From: Coriaria nepalensis | Taxonomy: Eukaryota; Streptophyta; Magnoliopsida; Cucurbitales; Coriariaceae | Reading direction: 5' to 3' | NCBI GenBank assembly: GCA_027186245.1 | Contig: CP114492.1 | Span: 7,468,501-7,532,500 of the forward strand | DNA: 64,000 bases | In this document: positions 40,323 to 52,200 of the stretch, piece after piece | Layout: every line of letters begins with the position of its first letter | Position numbering within the stretch: the first letter of the stretch is position 1 | Translations under genes and position numbers: made by a program | The notes under the pieces: generated by a model | Database searches by the model: none | Seen by the model: the letters and a program-made list of their open reading frames with translations, nothing else | What the model was told of the DNA's origin: nothing

Positions 40323-40326
<4 letters not shown>
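33085..40326 (-). CDS. VPS35: Vacuolar protein sorting-associated protein 35 (retromer)
   Basis: Twenty-one minus-strand exons: 40326-40234, 40074-39978, 39837-39714, 39115-38930, 38793-38706, 38521-38465, 38363-38274, 38152-38030, 37697-37563, 37011-36895, 36471-36232, 36160-36095, 35910-35821, 35499-35410, 35131-35042, 34426-34358, 34267-34187, 34069-33962, 33877-33774, 33487-33374, 33295-33085. All joins keep phase and give 790 aa, the usual VPS35 length. The start [16 protein letters not shown] and the exon-8 sequence with [16 protein letters not shown] are strongly conserved in plant VPS35. VPS35 is the helical-solenoid scaffold of the core retromer with VPS26 and VPS29, recycling sorting receptors from late endosomes; no membrane segment is present. 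Many exons are multiples of three. A (CT)n tract lies directly upstream of the ATG (40328-40355). The intron 37012-37562 carries a probable solo LTR. Confidence 0.96.
37134..37336 (+). mobile_element. Probable small solo LTR in a VPS35 intron
   Basis: The insert starts TGTTAGAATAG, like many copia LTRs, has a TATATATAG box near 37260 followed by an AAGAAAATAAG-type stretch, and ends CTTCTTCAT. The 5-base word AATAT flanks it on both sides (37129-37133 and 37337-37341), which fits a target-site duplication. The last base is T rather than the expected terminal A, so one end is not canonical. Confidence 0.55.
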
Positions 40327-40356
<30 letters not shown>

Positions 40357-40680
40357 AGTTTGCGTTTTGACTCGAACAGCCTGTCTTACTATAAACGCCC
40401 TGAATCGATGTTGAGCTACCGAACCACTTTGAACTTCACGTATCGCAGATGACCCGACCCGTATTTCTCTTATTTAGACCCGAAATCTAAATTATTATAA
40501 CACTAAGATCATATACATCATACATTATATATACGTATTTCATTTGAAATAATATAACTATACATTATCGGATTTCTCCATCAAATGTGCTTATTAGATC
40601 ATTATTTTTTACGAACTTCTTTTTTTCCTTAAATTCTTAATTTCTTTTCTTTTCTTGGTCTTATTCTTTTAGAAGATGAT
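40327..40680 (-). promoter_or_regulatory. VPS35 promoter/5' UTR region
   Basis: Upstream of the VPS35 start lies a (CT)n microsatellite (GA on the coding strand) of about 28 bases, then GC-richer leader to about 40460, then AT-rich DNA. No other coding sequence is seen. Confidence 0.5.
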
Positions 40681-40689
40681 GAAGAAAAG

Positions 40690-41645
40690 AGACAACGACA
40701 TGTAGTTTCCAAGCTTAGAGTAGCGATCAGCAATATCAATCGTAAAACAATAGCGCACGTCATTCCTAGCAAGTCGGTCCATGGCTTCATTGATTTGATT
40801 AGGCTTAATTAGCTCTATGTCGCAAGTAATGTTATTCTTTCCACACAAATCCATAGTCTCTTGCGTTTCCTTTATGCCTCCCATTATATACTCCCCTTCG
40901 CTGCCCTCTTCCTTGCCAATCAAATAATTCCATCAATTACATATATAATATATTATAGTTAGAAATATAGACTTTGATATAATTAACGGTCAAGATATTA
41001 CTCTAAAAGAAAATAATTAATTTTGAATATTATGCTAACATATTATTTTAAATAAACTAATGTTCAACAATAAAATGGTTAGAATCCATTATTTTTCTTT
41101 ATTATAAGATCTTAACCATAAATTATATAAAATTATACTAAATATTTATTTAAAAAGATGGTGAGCGGTTAAAAATTTACCAAATATAAAAGGAAAAGAA
41201 GGCAATTCCATGGGCTTTTTCGGAGCTCCGACAACAGCGAGTATCCTATTTAGTTTGAGCAATTCCAAGATGGGTCAAATCGAGTGGGGATCTGATATCA
41301 TATCCATTATAAAATCCAGGCTTCTCCTTTTGGCCTGCATCTGTTGAGCATTACTGCGGAGGATAAAGCGGTCCACTCCCAATTATTGTCAGGCCTCCTA
41401 CTCTTTAGCCGGAAAGGTGCTTATGACCGTCACGTGATGACTGAAAATGCCTTCCTAAATTTGACTACGAAATGACCCTACTCACCTAAACCCACCACAC
41501 CAATTCTTTTACCACTTGGTTCATACAACTAGTGGTCTCTCATGGGGCTAAACACCGTTATTCCAGCACACAACAACGGCACAGACACATCCATCGGCAA
41601 ATTCGCCAAAATATGCACCACATACCTCACTATTACATGATTTTG
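40690..41645 (-). pseudogene. Cinnamyl-alcohol/mannitol dehydrogenase-type pseudogene
   Basis: On the minus strand, from 41645 downward, the frames read like a medium-chain zinc alcohol dehydrogenase of the CAD/MTD group: PLLCAGITVFSPM, then RIGVVGLGE (NADP-binding GxGxxG region), VKFRKAFSV, ILAVVGAPKKPM-like, ELPSFPFIFG, then after a kept intron (about 41180-40912) MGGIKETQETMDLCGKNNIT, ELIKPNQINEAMDRLARNDV and YCFTIDIAD. Several stops and frameshifts break it (for example stops at the places of Tyr/Gly codons after PMRDH and GLGE), and the N-terminal zinc-binding half is absent. Retention of an intron argues for a duplicated rather than a processed copy. Confidence 0.8.
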
Positions 41646-41751
41646 TTTTTTAATTAGAACCCTATAAGCTATAATTTGAACCATTTCACCTCAATTTGAG
41701 TATGATCCTCAATAGTATGCCAATCCGGTCAACAGTATACCATAAGCTTTT

Positions 41752-41938
41752 AGGAATTTTAGAACTGATTGTGGGAATGTACCTTTTCCCGATCTCCTTG
41801 AGACTTATTTATGCTATTTGTATATATTAAGTCATTAAAGCCTATTAATGACCTTCATTATTCTTTAATTGACATTGACATTTAGTTATGTTATGATTAA
41901 TGTGATTAATTTAACCATTAACCTTTGTAATGTTCACC
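41752..41938 (-). repeat. LTR-like repeat of the gypsy element (3' copy)
   Basis: This stretch aligns clearly with 45185-45390 in the same orientation: shared blocks include GATTGTGGGAAT, TTTTCCCGAT, ACCTTCATTATT and TTATGATTAAT. The copies are obviously diverged, so the insertion is old. Outer ends are not resolved. Confidence 0.75.
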
Positions 41939-44929
41939 CCATCCTTTGTTTATTGTCCATTTCCCTGCTCAGCACCGTTACTCTTCCCATCAGCCCTTGA
42001 AGCTCTTTCTTCATCTTCGAAGGTTTTAAGTCCATGATAGCCTAAACTTTTTGTGGGTTCCCATCAATCCTTATGCTGTGCATTATATACCTTCAGAATT
42101 TTCCATATGAGACTCTGAAGGTGCACTTCTCGAGCTTAGCTTTATACCATATGACCTCATTATCTCAAAGGCCTATCTTAGGTGGTCAGCATGCTCTTCC
42201 TTTCACCTACTCTTTACCAATATATCACTCATGTAGACTTCCATTGTCTTTCCAATCTGATCTTTAAAAATTCCATTCACTAGCATTTGGAACATTGTTT
42301 CCGCATTCTTGAGGCTAAACGACATGACTCGGTAATAGTACAAACCTCTATATATTATAAAAGAAGTTTTTTTTTTTTAATATGTTCCCTATATCTTCAC
42401 TTAGTTATAGCCAAAATAAGCATTCATTAAGTTGAGAAGTTCATGACCTACTATAGCATCGACCAACTAATCAATATTAGGAAAGGGAATCTATCATTTG
42501 GATACGCCTTATTCAGATATATGAAGTCCACGCACATCCACCTTTCCTATTGGATTTTTTGGCCATCATTATATTAGCCAACCATTTCGGATACTGAAAT
42601 TCTCTGATTGCTCCAACCCTAAACAACTTCTTGACTTCTTCTACTGTGGTGGAATTTTTCTTTTCATTTAACGTTCAACGCTTTTGTTGAGCTGGCTTGG
42701 CATTAACTCGGAGGCCCAATTTATGAACGATGACGTCCTCTAGGATTCCTTGAAGATATGATGTCTTCAAGGCAAAAACATCAAGATTCTCCTCCAAGGT
42801 TAGAATAACCAAACCTAAATCTGCTCCCCGCAAGCTTTTCCCAATCATTAGTTTTTTTCCATCTCCTACTATGATTCTCTCAATGATTTGGTCGAAAAGG
42901 GTCGAGCTATATAACTTTTCTCTATCACGTTCATGCTTTCTGCCTAAGCTAGAAACTTTCTTTTGAGAGATATGATCTAACACTCTCTTACTCTTTTTTG
43001 ACATCTTTTGATGACGTCAACGCTTGCTAAGGTTGGGAACTTCATGACGAGATGTCTGGTAGATACTATCGCTCCCATACCATTCAATGTTGGGTGATGC
43101 AGTATAACATTATATATAAAAGGAATGTTAACAATCAAAAAATTTACCATAATCGTGATCTGCCAAGGATTTTCACCCGAGGTTATGGGCAGCATGATGG
43201 CTCCCTCAAGTATGACTCCAGCTCCAAAAAATCCTACCAGAGAAGTGCAAACAAGCCTTAATGAAGCATATTTGATCCCCACTTTTTGGGATGCTATGTT
43301 GATAATGAGTCTAATGACATTTACCGAACTTCTTATATCCACCAATATCCTATGACTTCAGCATCACAATGTTTGTTGTTATGAATAAAGTGTCATTATG
43401 GGGGAATAAGATCCCCTTCTCGTATTCTTTTCCAAAAGAAATGCTCAACACGAGCTAGATTGCTGAGGTCAACCTAATGGTTAACGCTTTAAAGCGGGCA
43501 ATTCGGATCCAAATTTTTCTCTGATTTCTTAAGTCGCCTCCTTCTCAACCTCCGATGATGAAGTGGATTTCCTTGGTGTGACCCAGACCCTCTTCATCAG
43601 CTAGTCGACCTAAATCAATTTGACTCTTCTTCAATCAATTTACCTCCCTATCTTCGAATTCCTACCATTCTATATATGCTCTTTAATCACACGCTTTAGC
43701 TGATAACAGTTAACAGTTCAATGCCCCACATCTCCTTAGAATCAATAGTATAGTGATTTGTCTCTCGAATATATGCTTCCTCGAAGAGGGGGTGACTTCT
43801 TAAACATATTTTGCCCTTTATACTTCAAGTATACTACCTTAGCATCTATGGTTAGGGGGTCAATCTTTGCATCTACGGTCAGGGGCGTCAATCTTTCCAA
43901 AAAGCGTTATGGTTCTTTTTCGGGCTTTTTTTCTTCTTTTCATTCTTTCCCTCCTCCATCGATTTGTCTTCTTTCTTTAACTTCTGAAGACTCGAGTCTA
44001 AAGTCTGAGTGATTCCCCTTATAGCTTTTAGCTATGTCTCATAGACTTTATCTGCTACTTTGATCTTTTAAGTAATTTCAACAGCTTCAGCATAAGAGGT
44101 CAGGTATTTCTTGTTGGTGGTTCTAATGAACTTCTTGTTGAAAGTACTCCCCAGGAAAGCATGCACAATGCCCTGTTCGTTAGCTTATCCACATTTTGTG
44201 TTACTCGATTGAGCCTTTCGATGAAGTCTAGCAACTTCTCACCCAACCTCTGCTTGACAATGTTCAGACTTATGAGCAGTAGCTTTGCTTTAGTTGCCCT
44301 TGAAAAGTTAGCTATAAATAGGGATTTTAATTTAGTCAAAGAATCTCTGATCCTGGGGGCAATCCCTATACCAATCCATAGCTGACCCTACAAGGGTAAT
44401 CTGGAACGCCTGACAAACCACCGCCTCAGAAATTCCACTCAGGCACACTAAAGCTATATATGCTTCACTGTGGTCCCTAGGGTTTTTCAACCCATCGTAC
44501 TATAGGATCTAGGGCGCCCTGAATTTCTTATGAATCTAAGTTTTCGTAATCCTTTTGGGGAAAGGGTTTTTTGTGTCTTGGAAGAAGGGGACGACTTCTC
44601 CATCTGCTCATGAAGTTAGCTCCTTTATCTTCTTCTCCAATTCAATATCTTTGGCCTTTACCTTTTCCAACTCTTCCTTAAACCTTTCTTCAGAAATAAG
44701 ATATGTCAGCTCATTCCCAACAAAGCTAACTCCCTTATCTCTTTGCTTGTTTATTTTTGGCACCCTAGAATTTGGGGTAGGGGTTGTCCTGAACTTGCCC
44801 GTATTTGACTCAAAAAATCTTCAAGATGGTTTTGGATGACTCAATCAACGATGCTAGAGATCTGAGCCACTTCTTGGCTTTCACTTTCCACCCTCTTGTT
44901 TCTGGCCATCACCAAGAGGACCTGTTGAA

Positions 44930-45010
44930 GTTGATTGCCAACATTTTCTCCATCAACCTGTTGAGGTTGATTGCCAATATTTTCTCCATCAACCTATTGA
45001 GGTTGATTGC
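44930..45010 (-). repeat. Short tandem repeat (36-bp unit) in gypsy gag region
   Basis: Two and a bit imperfect copies of a 36-bp unit (TTGATTGCCAACATTTTCTC...). Read on the minus strand the unit encodes a short Gln/Asn/Gly-rich peptide near the presumed gag N-terminus. Confidence 0.75.
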
Positions 45011-45184
45011 TAGCATTGTAACCAAACAAGGCTTTTGTGTTTCCCACGGGCGATATCAAACTATTAATGCAAAATCTAAGTCTAAGCCTCAACAAAATGT
45101 TAATCTGGTCAACACCTACAAAATAAAAAATATTGTCGGGGTTATTTTCAGCTATATCACTCTGACGATCAAATTTACTAAAGA

Positions 45185-45390
45185 GAGTAAAATTTTTAGA
45201 AAATTTAGAATAGATTGTGGGAATATACATTTTCCCGATATCTTTGAGGCTTATTTATATTATTCGTATTTATTGAAATATTAAAATCTATTAATCACCT
45301 TCATTATTATTTAATTAATGCCGACCTTCGATTACGTGACCTTCGATTACGTTATGATTAATATAATTAATTCAACTATTAACCTTCTAA
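45185..45390 (-). repeat. LTR-like repeat of the gypsy element (5' copy)
   Basis: Counterpart of the repeat at 41752-41938. A local duplication of CGACCTTCGATTACGT / TGACCTTCGATTACGT at about 45322-45353 is present only in this copy. Confidence 0.7.
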
Positions 45391-45752
45391 ATATTGAAAC
45401 AATTATTTACTTATCTGTTTTAGGACGTCTCAACACCCAACTTTATAGGGTCGGCATACTCTATCAAGATTTAACTTTATAGGATCGTAAAGAGTAGGAA
45501 TCTAATGAGACATAGGCAGTTTCAGATCATGTTTCTCGTGCGGTCCAAAATGATGTTAGGTATTCACTCTGATCAACTCTTAGAGTCGAGATCTAGTCCC
45601 ACAAATAAAAAAATAATAATAATAAAAAAAAAAAGAGTACTTATTTGCCTCTTGCTATTAAACCATTCACGTATACTATGTACACGTACGTATAGTGCGT
45701 GTATATATAAATACATCTGCTTTTTTCAAGACACATATACAGTACTAGACTT

Positions 45753-46316
45753 TCACATCACCACACACGCATTGGGATTTTCGTCGCTAAATGCCGTCGT
45801 GTATTTAACTTCAGTAGAGCTGGCACGAGCGTGAGCCGAGGCTTGTGGATCGTCCATCACATTTCTCACGTACCCACTTGGAGCTCTCTTATCGTAGGCT
45901 CCAGGAGCGTAAGGGTGAGGGACCATATCGTACGGCACATACGGCCAGAAATCTGCCTTCTTCCCCGTTCGATGTCTAACACGTAGCAACACCTTGTTGG
46001 GGTCCACCTCCCCAATCACAGTAAGCTTCTGCTGCTTGGGCTCCACCTCAACACTTGTTACCCCTTTCATCCCCTGTACTGATTTCTTCACCCTTCTCTC
46101 GCACCCTTCGCAGTCCATTTTCACTCTTATCTCCACCGTCTGATCGTATCACAAATTAACTCTCACAATAAAAATACAGTTTTCGAAACGTCAGTTTAAC
46201 AGAACTGTGAGTTTGATTAGTACTCGTACCTGAAGTTGGTTGCGTTTTTTGAACTTAGCGGAGCTGTGGCTTCGAGGAAAGTAACATAATCCAACGACAT
46301 GGTCCATAAGCCCCAT
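45753..46316 (-). CDS. Heavy-metal-associated isoprenylated plant protein (HIPP)
   Basis: Two exons, 46316-46230 and 46139-45753, give 157 aa. A short leader (MGLMDHVVGLCYFPRS) is followed by an HMA domain from about residue 31 with the metal-binding core MDCEGC (Cys39, Cys42), then the conserved WPYVPYDMVPHPYAPGAYDK region. The protein ends CVVM, a CaaX farnesylation box. HIPPs of this clade (HIPP20-27) bind Cd, Cu or Zn and act in metal and stress responses at membranes or in the nucleus. The ATG at 46316 gives the typical MGxxDHV start; the exon 2 frame also has a later internal Met at 46136. The gene is divergent (head-to-head) with the GDSL lipase, about 1.1 kb apart. Confidence 0.94.
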
Positions 46317-47406
46317 TTTCTTCAAATTTTTACATAACAGATAAAGAGGAAATGGATCATTATAAGCACGTAGGTATAAGAACATGTTCCTTTTAAGCAT
46401 GACACTTGGCAGATACTCCTACGTGTCTTGAAAGTCTGTCTTCGTAAGCTTGTCGATATCTTTGTCTTATCGTGCAAGGGAGTTAAGAGTCGATCTGGCC
46501 TTAATTAAGGACGACATGTCGCATAAGGGACTCACGCGTAGGCCATTTTTGGTTGCCCGACTAGCAGTGTTGAAAGCCCAAGACCAAGCCCAATCCCAAA
46601 CTGTCCAAGCCTTATAGGAAGTAGGACCAGTTGCTGTTGAATGTTCTTCAAACAAGTGCCTGACGTAGATTGTAGTAAAAGTTCCCCCCCTTTTTGTAGT
46701 AAAATGTGTTTAATAGGAAAAGTGAAATTACGTTTATAGTTGACATGTCAAATACTCATTAGGCATATGTAAAAAATATGTATCCGACCCGATCTTGCGG
46801 AGCGAATCAGATACATGTCTGATTATGCATTAGAAAAATTCGATCGGATTACATATTTAATCCGATTAAACTTTGCAGATATTCAAATTAAAACCCTTGT
46901 GAGGTAGAAATTATTAATATTGAAACTGATATTAATCAAATCATTTCACATAATTGTAAAACTATTACAATTAATATTTAATTTAAAAAATTATCCAATT
47001 ATATTTGTTAACGTTACAATTTATTGTAAAACCATTATAAACCTATAAATAGTAAAACCTACAATCCGCTATGAATTAAATGATAACTCAATATAATGAA
47101 TTGAAAGTATTTATCATGTAATTTTATAATTCAAATGTAATTTTTCCAACATATATATATATATATATATGCATGTACGTGTTATGTTAGACTAACCAAA
47201 AACAATCTAGCATGCCTAATTAATACAAACTAACCTTTATCCAACGACTACCTACCATATTTAAGAGACAAATAATGATTTATTTGGTTATATAGTTAGA
47301 TGGTGTACTCACCTTGTTTTTTCACGTGAGACTTTCTAAAGGCTTTCAATTTCGAAGAATCAACTTAATAGAACAGGTGTATTGAATCATTTGCACATAA
47401 TACACA
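46317..47406. other. Divergent intergenic region between HIPP and GDSL genes
   Basis: Promoters of both genes must lie here. It contains a block of ATCCGACCCGATC / CGATCGGATT / TCCGATTAAA motifs (46780-46870), which look like diverged inverted copies from an old repeat, and a (TA)n tract at 47151-47170. No gene is supported. Confidence 0.5.
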
Positions 47407-49133
47407 ATGACATTACTTCTCTCGTTGAGAACATGTTTTCCTTATTTCATTGTTTTCTGTCTTTCTTTTGCTGTTTCCAACACGATCATCGCAGCTGCTA
47501 CGAGACGACCTCCGCTCGTGCCGGCAATTATTGTATTTGGAGATTCCATCGTAGATCCGGGAAACAATAACTATATCCACACTATAGTTAAAGGTAACTT
47601 CCCTCCTTATGGAAGGGATTTTAAGGGAGGAATACCTACCGGAAGATTTAGTAATGCTAAAGTCCCCTCGGACTTGTTAGGTAAACAGTTCGTTTTAACA
47701 AACATTTTCTTTTCCAGTGCAGGTAATCGGGAATAGAAGATTAATAATATATTTGAAAGAAAGTGAAATTTTAAAAAAAATCGTGTTTATGATAAATTAA
47801 TCGATTATAATCGTATATAAAATTGATGTGATATATAATATAACAAAAATGACATGTATGTTTGCGATTTTCTATCATAGATTGTCTCTAATAATTGCAT
47901 GGAAAACATTTGAGTTGGACAAAAGCTAAGACTTTGTAATAGTAAATGTGTTGAAAGTAAGCGAAGTGTCTTAAAGGTATGTGAAATTTTGCCTCATGTA
48001 TCGCGGACCTTCTTTAATTCAAGTTTTATATTATGTTCTAATCCAAACAATTGTTCAACAAATTGGCAGCTGAAGGATTTGGTGTGAAGGAGCTCTTACC
48101 GGCCTATCTCGACCCAAATAATCAACTTCAAGATCTCCTAACCGGAGTTAGTTTTGCCTCTGGAGCGGCCGGATACGATCCACTCACCTCAGAAATAACC
48201 GTAGATTCCCATCTCCTCCTAAATGCTAAACTCTCTCTTTGTATCCACTCATTACCATCTAATTACAAAAGGAACTGACATAACTCTTCGTTTTGTGACA
48301 GTCCGTATTATCGTTAGATGACCAGTTAGAGCTGTTCAAGAAGTACATCAACACGATTAACGGATCCGTAGGAGGAAAACGGACCCAGACCATAGTTTCT
48401 GAAAGCTTATTTATACTGTGCACGGGAAGTGATGACATCGCAAACACTTACATGTCTACTCCATTCCGAAAAGCTCATTATGATATCCCGGCTTATACCG
48501 ATCTAATGCTTAGATCCGCTTCTACATTCTTCAAGGTATAATACTTCTATAAAAATATAACTTTATTTGTCTCTTTTTCTGATTATTAATGAATGATACA
48601 GAAGCTGTATGGACTAGGAGCAAGAAAGATTGGAGTACTAAGCCTACCGCCTATAGGCTGTGTTCCGTCCCAGAGAACTCTAGGCCGGTTCCCTAAACGG
48701 GATTGTTCGGAATCTTCCAATCGAGCAGCACTTCTCTTCAACTCTAAGCTTATTTCCGAAATCGATTCTTTAAATAAAAGATTTTCAGATGCCAAGCTTG
48801 TGTACATTGACATCTACAATCCACTGCTCAATCTAATCCAAAACCCGGCTAAATATGGTAATTATTATCACCTTGTTCTTCATTCTAGCTTATCCTATGA
48901 TTCAGATTGTCTCTTCTTACCTGGGATAGTGAATTACAGGATTCGAGGTGGTGGATAAAGGATGCTGTGGGACTGGAAATATAGAAGTGAGCATTCTATG
49001 TAACCCTTTAACTCCGACTTCCTGCCCTAAAGCCGATAACTACATCTTTTGGGACAGTTACCATCCTTCTGAGAGAGCATACAAAATCCTTACTGATCAA
49101 GTTCTAAGTAAATACCAGAGTAAGTTCCTCTAA
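47407..49133 (+). CDS. GDSL esterase/lipase, EXL-like
   Basis: Five exons, 47407-47680, 48070-48200, 48302-48535, 48602-48857 and 48940-49133, give 362 aa, normal for plant GDSL lipases and matching their usual five-exon structure. A hydrophobic N-terminus (about residues 11-31) is a signal peptide, so the enzyme is probably extracellular. Block I is [12 protein letters not shown] with nucleophile Ser47; block II is [14 protein letters not shown]; block V is [12 protein letters not shown] with Asp337 and His340. Block III, normally GxND, reads GSDD (177-180), so the oxyanion-hole Asn is Asp. The protein resembles EXL3-type enzymes; the natural ester substrate is unknown. Confidence 0.94.
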
Positions 49134-49753
49134 TAACAATTCTAGCAAATTTGTGTTTATGCTAAGGATGACAGAACTGTAATAAGTAGTCGGAGCGATC
49201 TGCTGAAAAATGGACCGTCACTAGCTGCTAGATGTATAAGTTTTGTTTTGGTCCGGTAAGAGATTATCCGGTGATATACACAAGTAAGAACAGGTGTTGG
49301 AGAATTGTAATCTGCAGACTCCCAAGTGATTTGTTTGTTCAATTGTACTTTTATCATGGAAATTAGAATTAAACTATTCAGCTGTAATTCTTCTTCGTTT
49401 TCTTCCCCAATAATAACAAGCCTAATGTTGCTATCGACAAGAATTGTAAAAGAATCGATGGAGAAGAATTCAAGCAATAAACCTACCCTTTTTTTCAATT
49501 TTTAATGTAGGAATATACAAGTAAAAGTGTAAGACACTTCAAATCATATTATTCCACAACCAAATCATATTCTAAACCTTTCTTACTCTAATAGAAAAGA
49601 CACTTCCAAATGACCCAATCCCTGACCTGGAAATACTACAAAATTGCAGATTCGCTACTTTTTTCTTTCTTACTACACTAATAGAGACAAGAAAGCAGAA
49701 ACAACTATACACAACAACTTAAGGAAGAAGAGATGACCCGAAAAGATTCTTTT
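49134..49753. other. Spacer between converging GDSL and F-box genes
   Basis: 3' UTRs of the two converging genes. No other coding sequence is supported. Confidence 0.55.
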
Positions 49754-51564
49754 TCAACGGAGTTTATTCTGAGCAACAGCCTGACATAATTCATCTTCAT
49801 AGAATAGAACTCGATTGGAGACCAAGGATTTGCAAAGGGGCTTTGGTAAAACAGATGAGACCATACATCTTGAAGGGAAAGCTGATTCCTGGAATAGAAC
49901 AGCAGCAACTTGCCGGATTTCAGAGATTTTGAGGCGGGAAGGTGGTCGGGGCCCATGTCTTGGTGCTTTGGGGGTATGAGGGCTTGAAATCCATATACCT
50001 TTGCCATCTCCCTTGCTGAAAGGAATCATAAGAAGAAGTTAAAATGGAAGGAAGCTAAGTTCAGATAAAAGACAGATAGATTTAGCTGACCAACCTTGCA
50101 AAGGGCCAGTGTTCTGTCGGGCAGGGGGTCATGGTACTTAACATCTCCTGTCGAGAACGATCTGGAGTTGTGTAATTAAAGTGGAATTGTCTTGCCAGCA
50201 AAACCTGTTTCAGAAAACAAGTAATCATCCTTCTCTGACTAGCAAACATGTCTTTTGAGTTTTAGATAGAGACAGGGACAATAATAGACTTACGGCTGTT
50301 CTGATCCGTTGAGAAACATGGAAAACTGCTCGAAGTTGGTCATGGTGTAAGTGGCAAAGTATTTTGACCTTAATTTCGTAAAAATTAAATATAAGTTAGC
50401 AGCTAAACAGTTTACATAAATATCAATACAATTATATATCAATATAGCAGCATTACAAAGAGAGTCGGTATTTATGCTCATGTTCACACATTAGATAGAC
50501 AATAGTAACTACAGCTGTAACCTATGAAATTACTTGGACATATTCAAGATCCAGACATATTTAATTGATTACTAGTCCCCACCAAGAAACATATGATGTT
50601 TTCTACAAAAGAAGCAAAAAGCAAGACATAAAGATAAAAATATGAATAGAGAAGCTTACAAGCTCCTAATGCAGTTTTCCCCTAGACCTCATACATGCAT
50701 GAATCATGAATTATATCATTTCACATACAAATATACCAAACTAGGCAGGAAATTGACTTCTTTCAATGTTAAATTACAGACCAGGCTACCAGCATAACTC
50801 CCTAGGGCTAAGATGAACAGTTACATGACCAAAAACATTTTGCTTCAACTGTGAACCTACATCCTGAAACTTAACTCTAGCTAGATTATGTAAAGACATA
50901 CGCAACAATTGACTGCAGAAATATTCTTACAACTAGAGCAAAGCCAGCAGAAATGAACACCTATTTCTGATTTATTAACTTTCAATCAGTTTCGCAAATT
51001 CATAAATTTCAAGTGTTATATATTACTTAATGCAGAGAAAGAAAATGTAAGAGACTACTTAAATAGAACGCTATCTTCACAATGAATGTCAGCAAAAATG
51101 AAAAAGCTTCACAGCGCATAACTAGTTGATTTTTCCAGGTTTTACCATATAAAGAACTAACTTCAAAATAATAGAGGTAATAATAATTTGAGGGATAGAA
51201 ACAGTACGAGTATATCAATAGGAAGGGACTCAAGCCGTGAGTCTGTCATGCAATCTTCAACTCGAGGAGTCCTTGGTGTCCCCAGAGAGCTATTCAGTTT
51301 AACAAAATTCATAGGGGATAACATCAAAGTGCTCTTATCAATAATAGTCTTATCTTCAAGCATCAAATCACTCTCTGCCTTCTCTGTATCCAACTCAGTC
51401 ACCCTCATCCTTCCAAGATCAGTACAAGGCTTGGAAACCGAAGACTTGTTATAACGCAGCTGAGCAAGTGCTCCAGGCTTCAGATACTTATTGCTCGAGC
51501 CTCGTGACCGCCTTCTTTGCTTTGATTTCCTCAAGTCCCTCTCCTTTGGTGATACCTTTCCCAT
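49754..51564 (-). CDS. F-box protein, FBS4-like (At4g35930 type)
   Basis: Four exons, 51564-51208, 50368-50294, 50204-50095 and 50015-49754, give 267 aa. The N-terminal 100 residues are basic (SKQRRRSRGSSNKYLKPGAL) and Ser-rich. The F-box spans the exon 1/2 junction: SRLESLPIDILVKILCHLHH and DQLRAVFHVSQRIR, about residues 106-142. The C-terminus has the conserved GKGIWISSPHTPKAPRHGP stretch and ends EDELCQAVAQNKLR. F-box proteins recruit substrates to SCF ubiquitin ligases through SKP1; members of the FBS group respond to stress and bind 14-3-3 proteins. Its substrate is unknown. Intron 1 is 839 bp. Confidence 0.88.
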
Positions 51565-52200
51565 TCTTTTTCCTCTGTTTTACTATTTCCTTCTTTTTTT
51601 TCCCCCTTTCCTAGTAAATCCAATCCTCTGTTTTATTTTCCGTATAAATCCTCAGCATCAATAAGTTAAGCAACCATCAATCAAACCTGTACAGAGAAAA
51701 ATGTCAAAAGAGAAAGAAATGAATTTTCTATTATGTCTCCGTTCTTATTGATAGAGAAAGCTAATTTCGAAGAAATCACAGAAAAGTACTAAAATTTTGA
51801 TTGGAAAGTAGAAGAAAATCTTTGAACTCATCAGAAATCATAAACCTCGAAGACATGCACAAAGCCCTAAATGCTCGACAGTTGATGAAATTGCAATTCA
51901 AGCACACACAAAGATAAAACACATAAATCGCAGGAGTCGACGACCAAAATTGCAACAAATAACGAAATGTAATTTTCCAAAACCAGAACCACGAACGAAG
52001 ATTAATCCGAAAAATCAGATAATTAAAAAAAAAAAAAAAAAAAGAGAAACGAACCTCAAAATCGAAAGTATTAGAGACGAAGCTTGAGAAATTTCGAGAG
52101 CATACGAAACGCAGAGACAGAAACAGGGAGAGAGAGAGAGAGAGAGAGAGAGGTGAGGAAGGAGGGAAAAAATTGGGGCCTAGGGTTTGCGCTTTATTTG
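51565..52200 (-). promoter_or_regulatory. 5' UTR and promoter of the F-box gene
   Basis: The leader is rich in CT on the plus strand near the ATG and shows an (AG)n microsatellite at about 52128-52152, so the minus-strand transcript would carry CT repeats near its start. A 5' UTR intron is possible but not resolved. A poly-A tract sits at 52024-52042. Confidence 0.45.

Larger units (their letters stand above)
41700..45400 (-). mobile_element. Decayed, internally deleted Ty3/gypsy retrotransposon
   Basis: The element is read on the minus strand. Gag remnants lie around 44340-43690 (KQRLGEKLLDFIERLNRVTQ), a protease/linker region at 43345-42980 (FFGAGVILEGAIMLPITSGE and MVNFLIVNIP, NVILHHPTLNGM), and reverse transcriptase from about 42980 to 41950: VIVHKLGLRV, AIREFQYPKWLANIMM, VDFIYLNKAYPND, GHELLN, FSLKNAETMFQMLVNGIF, MEVYMSDILVKS. 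The catalytic box reads YMSD instead of YxDD. Stops are frequent. RNase H and integrase are missing: RT sequence runs almost directly into the downstream LTR-like repeat. The element is dead. Confidence 0.85.

Noticed and set aside
46467..46655. 62-aa minus-strand frame
   Set aside because: Short, unrecognised, no splice or promoter context.
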